Shown here piece by piece: positions 17,997 through 26,284 of a stretch of 64,000 bases of DNA (position 1 is the stretch's first letter; each line of letters begins with the position of its first letter). The stretch is from Nostoc sp. LPT (lineage in GTDB: Bacteria > Cyanobacteriota > Cyanobacteriia > Cyanobacteriales > Nostocaceae): contig NZ_JABXKF010000021.1 of the NCBI RefSeq assembly GCF_017115165.1, positions 29,621 to 93,620 of the forward strand. The letters are read 5' to 3'. The translations under genes and the position numbers were made by a program. Below the pieces are notes generated by a model. It was not told where the DNA came from. It ran no database searches and saw only the letters and a program-made list of their open reading frames with translations.

Positions 17997-18335
17997 ATGT
18001 CTCAAGAGCATAACGAATCACTCCAAATTCAGGAGATCACCAAACTCAAACCGAAACACTTTGCTGATTTAGTCAGATCGGCACAATTGGTTTTCGACCC
18101 TACAGCCGGAGTTTCGGGAAGAAATATCACAGTTGACTGGGAACAATTTGGAATTCCCCGTGAAGTAGCGGACAATCTCAAATCACTTGGTCAGCACTAC
18201 CAGTATGCATCTCCTCACATCCCTGTTGAAGACATTTGGAGTAAATTAACTCCAGAAACTCGTATTTGGTTCGTTGAAAATAAAGATCGGTTGTGGCAGC
18301 TTGAAGAAGCTTTCCCAGCCCTTGACGAAGATTGA
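17997..18335 (+). CDS. Conserved hypothetical protein, 112 residues
   Basis: This short soluble acidic protein was not recognised. It has no membrane segment or signal sequence. It contains LKPKHFADLVRSAQLVFDP and ends with a helix-rich WFVENKDRLWQLEEAFPALDED. Codon use and reading frame look like a genuine cyanobacterial gene. No ribosome binding site is obvious before its ATG. It stands alone between the Rieske gene and a decayed permease remnant. Confidence 0.65.
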   Translation: MSQEHNESLQIQEITKLKPKHFADLVRSAQLVFDPTAGVSGRNITVDWEQFGIPREVADNLKSLGQHYQYASPHIPVEDIWSKLTPETRIWFVENKDRLWQLEEAFPALDED

Positions 18336-18540
18336 GGAAGGCAGGAAGAGAGTAAGAGGTTGGAATTTAGATAAGACTTCTATACGAGGTCGAAGATTTT
18401 AGTAAAGGACTTTAAACTCTTCCTTCCTCTGCTCACAGCAGGAGACAGAGAGTAGCATTCCTCCTATCTTCTCCCTTCTGCCTCTCTCTACAAGGATAAG
18501 CAAAAACTGCGATCGCAAGCAAATAGCGAATATTGACATT

Positions 18541-18770
18541 ACTAGTTGCAAAGTCCTTAACTCTATTGGTCAAGGACTACTTAGCATTTCTCCAGGTTAC
18601 GGTTATACTGCTATCATTGCTGGCTCTACTGGCCAGCTAAATTTACTGAGTATTATTTTATTCAGTTTAATAATCGTAGCAAATTAGTACAGATTAAATT
18701 GAGACATCCTTTAGCTTTAGCTGGAATGTTTCAAGGTATTTTATTGTTATCTTTTTTCTTTCAGCAATAG
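18541..18770 (+). pseudogene. Remnant of a BMP-type ABC transporter permease
   Basis: One frame reads GLLSISPGYGYTAIIAG followed by GQLNLLSIILFSLII up to a TAG at 18685. The next frame then reads LALAGMFQGILLL and FFFQQ to a TAG at 18768. These resemble the C-terminal signature of the nucleoside/basic-membrane-protein family permeases (SPGYGYTAI..., LP.ALAGMFQG). The fragment lacks a start, is frameshifted and is only about 75 codons long, so it is a relic. The identification rests on remembered family motifs. Confidence 0.5.
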
Positions 18771-18806
18771 ATATATTAATTACAACAGGCTAGTACCGCA
18801 AGGCGG

Positions 18807-18838
18807 AAGTCAAAAGTCAAAAGTCAAAAGTCAAAAGA
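18807..18838. repeat. Heptameric short tandem repeat (GTCAAAA)n
   Basis: Four consecutive copies of the heptamer GTCAAAA stand in the spacer upstream of the deacetylase gene. Heptameric tandem repeats are typical of Nostoc and Anabaena intergenic regions. Confidence 0.75.
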
Positions 18839-19025
18839 ATTATATTCCAAGCTCTTGCGCCATTTGAAATGGTATGTTTATTTACGCCATGCTGTACTAG
18901 GAGTAATATCAAGTCCGGGTAATTCCAGTTTAATAAGTAATCAAGCGGACATGATATAAGGTATGGGAATATCAGGGATAAACCAATCCCGAATAACTAA
19001 TAACTAATATTTGAGGAGATTTAAT

Positions 19026-19958
19026 GTGTCTAGTCGTAAATTATCTTTGTTATTGAAACTAATAATTATTACATTGGTTACTGGTGCTAGTAGTTTAGGT
19101 ATCAGCTTGCTTTTAACCACAAACGGATTTGAGCATTTGTTGGGAATTATCAAGCCAAAAAGCGAGAGTCCTAAAGCGAGTCATAACAAGCTGATGAGTG
19201 CAGATGCACAGAATATAAGTCCAGTCAAAGACCAGATGAATGAAGTGCCAAAGGCATTTCAGGGAACAATCGTTTATCAAGGGAAACTAAAAGCGAATGA
19301 GAAAGTTATTGCCCTAACTTTTGATGATGGTCCCAGCCCCAAAAATACGGCACAGATTTTAGAAATTTTGAAGAAAAATGATGTAAAAGCCACATTCTTC
19401 ATGATCGGGCAAATGGTGAAATATTTTCCTCAAGTTGCCAAGCAAGTGGCTGCTGATGGTCATGTAATTGGTAATCACACATGGCATCATTGGTATCGCC
19501 ACATGGACTTAGCTACTGCGGCTAGTGAAATCGATCGTACAGCAGAAATCATCTACAAGACTACTGGAGAGAAAACTACTCTATTTCGTCCTCCTGGAGG
19601 CTTTTTGAATAATGGACTAGCCGAATATGCCAAAAACGAGAAATATGCTGTCATGATGTGGTCAGAAGAATCGGGAGATGCTGAACGTCGTTCGCCTCAA
19701 GTTTCAGGACTAGTCAAAAATGTGCTGAAATATGCAAAACCCGGTGCAATTGTCCTGATGCACGATGGGGGCGGCAACCGTTCCAAATCTGTCAAGGCTT
19801 TACCAGAAATGATCGCGGGTTTAAAAGCCCAAGGCTATAGATTTGTGACAATTCCCCAACTACTAGAAATACAAGCCCAAGAAAAAAGTGTGGAGACAGC
19901 AGCATCACCTGTAGTAACAAATCAAGAACATCCAAACCAACAGCTTAATCATCAGTGA
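19026..19958 (+). CDS. Polysaccharide deacetylase (NodB domain), membrane-anchored
   Basis: The GTG start at 19026 is preferred because GAGGAG lies seven bases upstream; the in-frame TTG at 19011 overlaps that site. An N-terminal membrane segment (about residues 8-28) anchors or exports the protein. The NodB domain (about 85-290) has the metal motif TFDDGPSPKNT, the NHTWHH histidine motif, the RPPGG catalytic motif and VLMHDGG. It should remove acetyl groups from a cell-wall or envelope polysaccharide outside the inner membrane. The C-terminal tail is low complexity. It is monocistronic. Confidence 0.9.
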   Translation: MSSRKLSLLLKLIIITLVTGASSLGISLLLTTNGFEHLLGIIKPKSESPKASHNKLMSADAQNISPVKDQMNEVPKAFQGTIVYQGKLKANEKVIALTFDDGPSPKNTAQILEILKKNDVKATFFMIGQMVKYFPQVAKQVAADGHVIGNHTWHHWYRHMDLATAASEIDRTAEIIYKTTGEKTTLFRPPGGFLNNGLAEYAKNEKYAVMMWSEESGDAERRSPQVSGLVKNVLKYAKPGAIVLMHDGGGNRSKSVKALPEMIAGLKAQGYRFVTIPQLLEIQAQEKSVETAASPVVTNQEHPNQQLNHQ

Positions 19959-20286
19959 TATCATGTCCGGTTAAAGACTTATCATTAAGAACGGTAGGGG
20001 GCGAAAGAGTTTTCAGATTTTTGCACAGATGCAAGAACCATAACCAATCAGCCGGACAGGATATGATATCATGTCCAGGTAATTAGTTAGTTTATTGGCC
20101 AGCAATGCGATGTGTCGGCTAACAATGCGATTGTTTCGACTAATACCAATTCAATTAATGATTGCAACACATCCTTTGGTAAAGACGCGATGAATCGCGT
20201 CTCTACAAATGGTCTATTTGTCGCATTCTTTTTTCAAATTGGTATAACAATGCGATTGTTTCGGCTGACAATGCCAATACACCAAT
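19959..20286. repeat. Repeat-filled spacer between deacetylase and TamB genes
   Basis: The gap holds direct copies of an ATCATGTCC...-type sequence, tandem AATGCGATTGTTTCG units at about 20105-20140 and 20250-20275, and an inverted-repeat element at 20141-20247. No gene is supported. Confidence 0.6.
20141..20247. mobile_element. MITE-like element carrying the GACGCGAT palindrome
   Basis: ATACCAATT at 20143 faces AATTGGTAT at 20237, bounding about 105 bases. The interior contains AAAGACGCGATGAATCGCG. The flanks on both sides carry CAATGCGATTGTTTCG, as though the element split a tandem-repeat tract at a TA target. Confidence 0.5.
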
Positions 20287-23200
20287 TTAAAATCGGGTTT
20301 CATACTCAACTTGAAGTTGATTGTCATCCCCCACATCAGTTGAGCCTCGCATCAGAATTTCGTCATTGACTCGATAAAGGACATTGAAACGGAAAGAGTC
20401 ATCGCTAGAAAGAGCGCGTGATAAAGAGGCAGAGAAATTTTTACTAATATCAAACACACCTTCCGCTGATAAATTAAGAATTGAAGCTCTTGATGCTTTT
20501 GATTCTTCATCATTAACAGATGGAGTCGGAAATATCCGAAATTCACTGAAACCAACAGCCTGTCCGATCGCAGTGATAGTTCCTTGTAAACTACCTAAAA
20601 TGGTAGAACTAGCGAAATTAGTCAGCCCTTGACCTGCATCTGCTTGACCGAAAGAACCCAGAATTGAGCCACCCAGCAGCGCAACTATTTCTCCTTTACT
20701 ACGGCTAGGTTCGCTCGTCAGTTCTAAATTCTCACCCAATTTACTAGCTGGCCCGTTCACCCTAGCTTGAACGGTAACGCTACGTAAAGTCCCAAAGTTG
20801 TTTACAGAAACATCGCTGACTTCAGAAGACAATGGTGATTCCAAAGTTTGAGTGTTCCTTGCTGATGTTTCCGGTACAATTGCTGTCAGTCGGACATCCA
20901 AAGTCGGGTCAAGTCCTTGACTAGGAATAAACCGCGCAGTTTGTTCATAGCCCCGCGCCAAGGTGAACTCAGTGGAAAATAAGCTCAGTCGTCCTCCTGT
21001 CAAACGAATGACTCCTTCAGGAAGCGGTTTGGCTAATGTACCATTAATGGTCAAGTCACCTTTAGCGTCAAACCTCAATAGGGGCTGACTTAATGCCGCT
21101 CCTCCTGGTACAAAGCTTAGGAAAGACTGAGTTGTAACCCAAATATCTTTGCCTAAAATCAACTTTAAATCTGCAAACTCTACAGGTATGGGTGGAGTTG
21201 CAGCGCTAGTGCTTGCGTCTGCTGTTGCCACTGGGTTAGTGCTTCCATCCACTGTAACCACTGGGTTAGCGTTATTCTCTGCTGTCGGTGTGACGTTAGG
21301 GTTAGCCTCTTGTCTATCTAGATTTATGACCTTAGTATTAGCCTCTGCTGTAGCTGCTGATTTTTTCTTCGCAGCAGCCGAGTTGCCAATAATTACCTGA
21401 CCATCACTCAGTTGAATCTCTCCACCAATTACAGGTTTTAACGCTGTGCCGCGAATCACGACATCACCACCAACACCGCCTTCATACAGTCCTGCAAGCT
21501 TAAAATTGAGTTTGTCTGCTATTGATACTGTCAGGGGATTAGCTGTGGCTTGTTGAAGATCAAAAATTGGCAAGATGCCTGATACATTTACTTGCCCTTG
21601 GTTGTAATTACCTTGGATATTTTCAACGCTGATTGTTCTACCATTAAATAGTGCTGTTCCTGTGACATTCGTTAAAGGATCGGATAAGGCTTGAGCGCGA
21701 AAAGTTGCATTATTAAGTGTGGCGTTGCCATTGATAATTGGTTCCTTTAAAGTACCTTGAACATTTAAATCTACTTTTCCTTGACCGTCTACCCAAGCGA
21801 CTTGATTATTGGTAAGCAGATTTAAGAGTGCCAATCCTTCATTTTGCACATTGGCGTTGATGCTGATTTGATTGCTATCCGGTTGCACTTTGGCAAAAGG
21901 CAAAGGAGCTGGTACGCTACCTGTAACGGCAACTGGCTGCGTTCCTGTTACTAGTAAGGTACTATCAAAATTCAAGCGAGCTTTGTTGTAATCAAAGTTC
22001 ACCTGTCCTGTTTGTACGGGTTGTTTGTTAAGGGTCGCATTCGCTAGCGCCACTTTCCCTTGAACTCTGGGGTCTTGCAAACTACCTGCTAAAGTGGCAT
22101 CAGCATTTACATTACCAGTGATATCTACGGGGTATTTTTCGATAAAAGGTTCTAAAAGTGATAAGGGCAGACTGGCTACATTCAATTTTCCAGATAGTTG
22201 GTCAGTTCCTAACTGTCCTGAAAACGCCACTAGTCCTTGATTTATCCCTACACTCAAGGGCGAAAGGGTGACGATACCATCGGCAAAAGTGCCTTGAGCA
22301 ACGACTTGATTGATGGAGTAATTACCCCATTGCCAGTTAGCACCTTGAAAATTAAAGCCGACATTCAACCCAGATTTTAACGAGCCATTGGCTGTAATTG
22401 CTCCGCTTAAAGCACCTGTTAATTCTGCAAGGCTAGGCAAAGATGCGGTTTGTTTTGTTTGGGCTTGCTGTTCTTTGGCGATCGCTGTTGTAATATTCGA
22501 GAAGTATGCTAACTGTGTTTTCAAATCTGCATTTGGCAAGCTGACAGACTCAGTTTCAAGTGCTTCTGCACCAGCTAATGTTGGAGGCTGCAACCCGGTA
22601 CTAAGGTCTTGAAAGTCGAAGATATTAAACGCTTGTAAAAGTCTCTGGATTTTGGCTTGGGCAAAATTAGCTTGGAATTGAAATTGCGGGTCATCGCCCG
22701 TTTGCACATTACCACTGAGAGCGATGTTGCTATCACCAATCCGTAATTGACCATTAGCCAAGCTAGCCGTACCATCAGCATAATTGATGCTGCCCCGAAA
22801 TTCATCTGCTGCAACTCTAGCAACACGAGGCCGTGCGATCGCTACATCTCCCGCAATGGCATAATTATTTAGATTGACAACTAAATTACCCGATAATTGC
22901 CCCGCCAGTGGTTTCAATTGATTGTTAGGTAAAAAGCCGCCAACCAGAGCGATGGGAAACTGTTGGGCGTTGATGAGTAAGTTATCTCCCTCAGTTCTAC
23001 CTGTGGTAACTGCGCCATCGCGTCGAACTAAAAATGAAGTGGGACGATAATCTGCACCTAAGTTAAGGGCAATCCGATCCTGTTTCCCAGCTAATCGCAG
23101 ACTTGCCCCTTGTCCCCCTTGAAAATTCACGTTTCCGGTTAAAAGTGGGTCAAACGCCAAGTTACTCACATTAAAATTCCGCAGCCGGATATTGCCATTA

Positions 23201-25701
23201 GCTAGCGGGACATCTGGAGTTCCTATAACTTTTCCATTAAAATCCAGTCGCCCTGCTATTGCTACGTCACCAGGAACTTTAAAGCCAGTATTTTGTAAGT
23301 TGAAATTCTGCGCCAGTACATTTAAATCAAATCCGGCAATTTGGGGTGCGCCAGTTGGGGGAGACTGAATAGCGATCGCACCATTAGCACTCAATCCTGA
23401 GGTACTTGCGTTTTCAACTATAATCTGCTGTCCATTCCACTGGAATTGCGCGGTGAGCGGTTTTGCCAGCTGCGCGACTCCTTGGGGAAGGCTGATTTGT
23501 CCGGCGGCGCGAATATCTGCAAGCTGGAAAGATTGTGTTGTGCCTGCTAACTGAATATTGCTATTCAGCCGTCCTCGCAGTTGTGGTGAAAAACGGCTGA
23601 GTTGAATTTGAGAAGTTTTGACAGATCCTTGCCAGCGTTGTTGTGCAATTTCACCTTTGGCCCTGATTGTCCCGCCTGCAACGTTCACAACCGCATCGGG
23701 AAAGACGATATTCTCTCCTTGTTTGGTAACAACAACTCGTCCACTAGTAGGATAGGTGGCACTAGGCGCTTGCACCCGTGCTACTGTTTGCAGATTGCTG
23801 AGAGTGCCGGAAATATCGGCATTTGCCGAGACATTCCCAATAGCGATTGAGGGTGAGGAATTGTAGGCTTTGGCGATTGCATCTCCTGGTATATTTTTTG
23901 CTTGCACATTCAAAGCCACCCTACCTTGAGGTGCAAGCTGAACTCGTCCGCTAGCTGTGACTTGCCCTCCCACATCTGGATTTGCTTGAACGCGAGAAAC
24001 ATTGACGTTTAACGGTGTACCCAGAGAACCAGAAATTTTAGCGTTCGCAGATATACCACCAACATTAATCGGAGTGGAAATACCATAACCTTGAGCGATC
24101 GCATTTCCTGGGATACCTTGAGCTTGAATATCTACGCCTACCTGACCTTGGGGAGCGAGTTGAATTTGACCATTGGCTGTGATTTTCCCTCCGGCTGGCG
24201 GCGTTACCTGAACATCAGAAACATCAAGCTTCAACGGCTGTTTGCGAAGTGAGCCAGAAATTTGGGCTTTTGCTGAAACATTCCCGACTGCGATCGGGAG
24301 AGTAACGCCATAGCTGCGTGCTAGTATATCTCCTGATATCCCATCAGCTTGAGCATTAAATATTACCCCATCTTTTTTTCCCAGATTAGCTTGACCACCG
24401 CCTGTAATTTGACCGCCAGCTGCGGGGACTATTTTCAGATTGGAGATAGTAAGTTGAGATGCAGTTTGAGATGCATTCAAGCGAAAACCAGTGTTGATGG
24501 TATTAAATTGAACGCGGTCAACTTGAATCGGTTTGGTGTTACTTACTGTACCACTGACGACTGGTTGCTCAAGTGCGCCGCCTACCTGAATATTTGCTTG
24601 AATTTCGCCACTAGCTGGGACTGACGAATTTACTTTCAGGGTATCTAAGATATTTTTGGCAGTAACTGGTTTGATCTGAGCAGAGACGTTAAAACCTGTT
24701 TGAGTATTAATTGTTCCATTAGCCAGAATGGGAATTTTGCCAAAGTTCGTACTCAGATTATCTAAAGTAACTGTCTGACCCTGAAATATAAATTTCCCAT
24801 TAAAATTAGAAATCGGCTGAGGAATATTTTGAATTTTAGCGGTGATTTGATTAGCTGTAGCTGTTCCCGTAATTGCGATGTCTGAAAGTTTGGGTGGAAT
24901 CTGAACTCCTAAGTCAGCATTTAAATACCCAGCTTGCAGAGCGATCGGTAACTGAATTAATCTAGTGATATCAGATGCTTGTAAATTTTGGGCTGAAAGT
25001 TGGAGATTAGTTTGTTGAGCTTTTAGTTGGGTTTCCCCAACAACTTTAACAGCCCCTCCCCTAGTGAGTTGAGTATTGAAGTCATAACCGATCCTTTGAT
25101 TTCCATCTGAAAATCGGGCAATACCACCAACTTGATCTAATATGACTGAGCCTTTCGGTTTAGTTGGTGCAGTGAATGGCACCAACTCTATATCGCCATC
25201 TTGAATTTGAAGTGACTGCAACTCAGTTTGAATAAAACCTTTTTTTTCCCCAGCCTTAACTTGGGCTATCACCCAACGACCATCTTTATCTTGTTGAATG
25301 TAAACATTGGGTTGAACTAACGTGACATCTAATACCAGTTTTCGGCTAAGAAAGAGTTGCAACGGCGAGAACTGCACCTCCAAAGCTTTTGCGACCACCT
25401 GATCTTGATCGCTGGCAGTTGCTGGGATCGATAAAGAGCTAAATCTCAGACTAGAAAGCGAAAAACGTTCAACGTTACCAACTTTTACTGGACGCCCCAG
25501 TAACTGCTCAAGATTTTGCTGTACTAACGGTGCTAAATCTTTGTATATATAGTTTCTAGCCCACCAAGCACCAACTATAATTCCAATTAGTAAAACCCCA
25601 CCCAGAGCCAAACTGGTGCGTGCTAAAAGCAGGAGCCACAGACGACGATTACGATTAGATGGTTCCTGATTGTTTTTTGAATTTGGCGATCGCGTCATCA
25701 T
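20287..25701 (-). CDS. TamB-like translocation and assembly module protein
   Basis: The roughly 1,800-residue protein has one N-terminal membrane anchor (about residues 25-45 from the chosen start) followed by a long beta-rich, glycine/asparagine-rich repetitive region. The C-terminal TamB (DUF490) domain includes LTSEPSRSKGEIVALLGG and ends in a terminal phenylalanine (VEYETRF), as outer-membrane-linked proteins do. TamB-type proteins bridge the two membranes and move lipids or assist outer-membrane protein assembly. The start at 25701 (ATGATGACG) is preferred over 25767 because it gives a compact charged N-terminus before the anchor. An Ala/Thr/Val-rich insertion near 21200-21350 is low complexity. 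Confidence 0.9.
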   Translation of the reverse strand: MMTRSPNSKNNQEPSNRNRRLWLLLLARTSLALGGVLLIGIIVGAWWARNYIYKDLAPLVQQNLEQLLGRPVKVGNVERFSLSSLRFSSLSIPATASDQDQVVAKALEVQFSPLQLFLSRKLVLDVTLVQPNVYIQQDKDGRWVIAQVKAGEKKGFIQTELQSLQIQDGDIELVPFTAPTKPKGSVILDQVGGIARFSDGNQRIGYDFNTQLTRGGAVKVVGETQLKAQQTNLQLSAQNLQASDITRLIQLPIALQAGYLNADLGVQIPPKLSDIAITGTATANQITAKIQNIPQPISNFNGKFIFQGQTVTLDNLSTNFGKIPILANGTINTQTGFNVSAQIKPVTAKNILDTLKVNSSVPASGEIQANIQVGGALEQPVVSGTVSNTKPIQVDRVQFNTINTGFRLNASQTASQLTISNLKIVPAAGGQITGGGQANLGKKDGVIFNAQADGISGDILARSYGVTLPIAVGNVSAKAQISGSLRKQPLKLDVSDVQVTPPAGGKITANGQIQLAPQGQVGVDIQAQGIPGNAIAQGYGISTPINVGGISANAKISGSLGTPLNVNVSRVQANPDVGGQVTASGRVQLAPQGRVALNVQAKNIPGDAIAKAYNSSPSIAIGNVSANADISGTLSNLQTVARVQAPSATYPTSGRVVVTKQGENIVFPDAVVNVAGGTIRAKGEIAQQRWQGSVKTSQIQLSRFSPQLRGRLNSNIQLAGTTQSFQLADIRAAGQISLPQGVAQLAKPLTAQFQWNGQQIIVENASTSGLSANGAIAIQSPPTGAPQIAGFDLNVLAQNFNLQNTGFKVPGDVAIAGRLDFNGKVIGTPDVPLANGNIRLRNFNVSNLAFDPLLTGNVNFQGGQGASLRLAGKQDRIALNLGADYRPTSFLVRRDGAVTTGRTEGDNLLINAQQFPIALVGGFLPNNQLKPLAGQLSGNLVVNLNNYAIAGDVAIARPRVARVAADEFRGSINYADGTASLANGQLRIGDSNIALSGNVQTGDDPQFQFQANFAQAKIQRLLQAFNIFDFQDLSTGLQPPTLAGAEALETESVSLPNADLKTQLAYFSNITTAIAKEQQAQTKQTASLPSLAELTGALSGAITANGSLKSGLNVGFNFQGANWQWGNYSINQVVAQGTFADGIVTLSPLSVGINQGLVAFSGQLGTDQLSGKLNVASLPLSLLEPFIEKYPVDITGNVNADATLAGSLQDPRVQGKVALANATLNKQPVQTGQVNFDYNKARLNFDSTLLVTGTQPVAVTGSVPAPLPFAKVQPDSNQISINANVQNEGLALLNLLTNNQVAWVDGQGKVDLNVQGTLKEPIINGNATLNNATFRAQALSDPLTNVTGTALFNGRTISVENIQGNYNQGQVNVSGILPIFDLQQATANPLTVSIADKLNFKLAGLYEGGVGGDVVIRGTALKPVIGGEIQLSDGQVIIGNSAAAKKKSAATAEANTKVINLDRQEANPNVTPTAENNANPVVTVDGSTNPVATADASTSAATPPIPVEFADLKLILGKDIWVTTQSFLSFVPGGAALSQPLLRFDAKGDLTINGTLAKPLPEGVIRLTGGRLSLFSTEFTLARGYEQTARFIPSQGLDPTLDVRLTAIVPETSARNTQTLESPLSSEVSDVSVNNFGTLRSVTVQARVNGPASKLGENLELTSEPSRSKGEIVALLGGSILGSFGQADAGQGLTNFASSTILGSLQGTITAIGQAVGFSEFRIFPTPSVNDEESKASRASILNLSAEGVFDISKNFSASLSRALSSDDSFRFNVLYRVNDEILMRGSTDVGDDNQLQVEYETRF

Positions 25702-26122
25702 TGTTACTAGTACTAGTAATTTTTTTTCGAGTGAGGCTAGAGACAAATTAGTTAGGTGTATCAGCAAGTTACAAGATATGGTTTCACAATATTAGGACTT
25801 ACGCAAGAACTTTGTGCCAAGCTGTTTGTATTTTCTCGGATAGCTGCGCCAATAAGACGCATTTGCAGTGCGTCTATGTTATTTGATGATTTTGTGTAAT
25901 TCCTGAATTTATTTCAATATCTTGAATCAATACCTTAGCCAAAATAAGAGGATGAAGAGAGGGGGTCGATGTAATAAAGTTATTGTCTTCGCATAAATTT
26001 CCAAGCTTGTGTGCGATCACCTACGGTGGGCGCTTGCGCCATCGCAAGCTTTGAACTGATAGGGCTGCCATAGTAGAGTTATTGTCTCTGACAACGACAA
26101 CTCAAAACCCACTCTCTAGCCC
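25702..26122. other. Intergenic region without a recognised gene
   Basis: Between the TamB gene start and the transposase relic there is only short palindromic sequence, including AAGACGCATTTGCAGTGCGTCT at about 25854 and GCGATCACCTACGGTGGGCGC-like repeat sequence near 26014. No gene is supported. Confidence 0.4.
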
Positions 26123-26269
26123 ATGCCCGACATCTTATCACTCCTGCAATGCCTCTTGCCGCAGATAAACGCTACAACAATGAGGCAATTGAACCAGATA
26201 GTCCAATCCAGATTAGCGATCGCCCCTTGGAATTGGCATGACTTGATTAGCTATCCTACACTTTGCTAA
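26123..26269 (+). pseudogene. N-terminal relic of a transposase
   Basis: A 48-codon open frame begins MPDILSLLQCLLPQINATTM and RQLNQIV, which I recognise as the N-terminus of a transposase family common in Nostoc. The similarity then stops and the frame ends shortly after. No inverted repeats or remaining transposase domain are present. It lies just past the 3' end of the GH31 gene and may mark an old insertion. Confidence 0.5.
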
Positions 26270-26284
26270 TGCACCACCGAGAAA

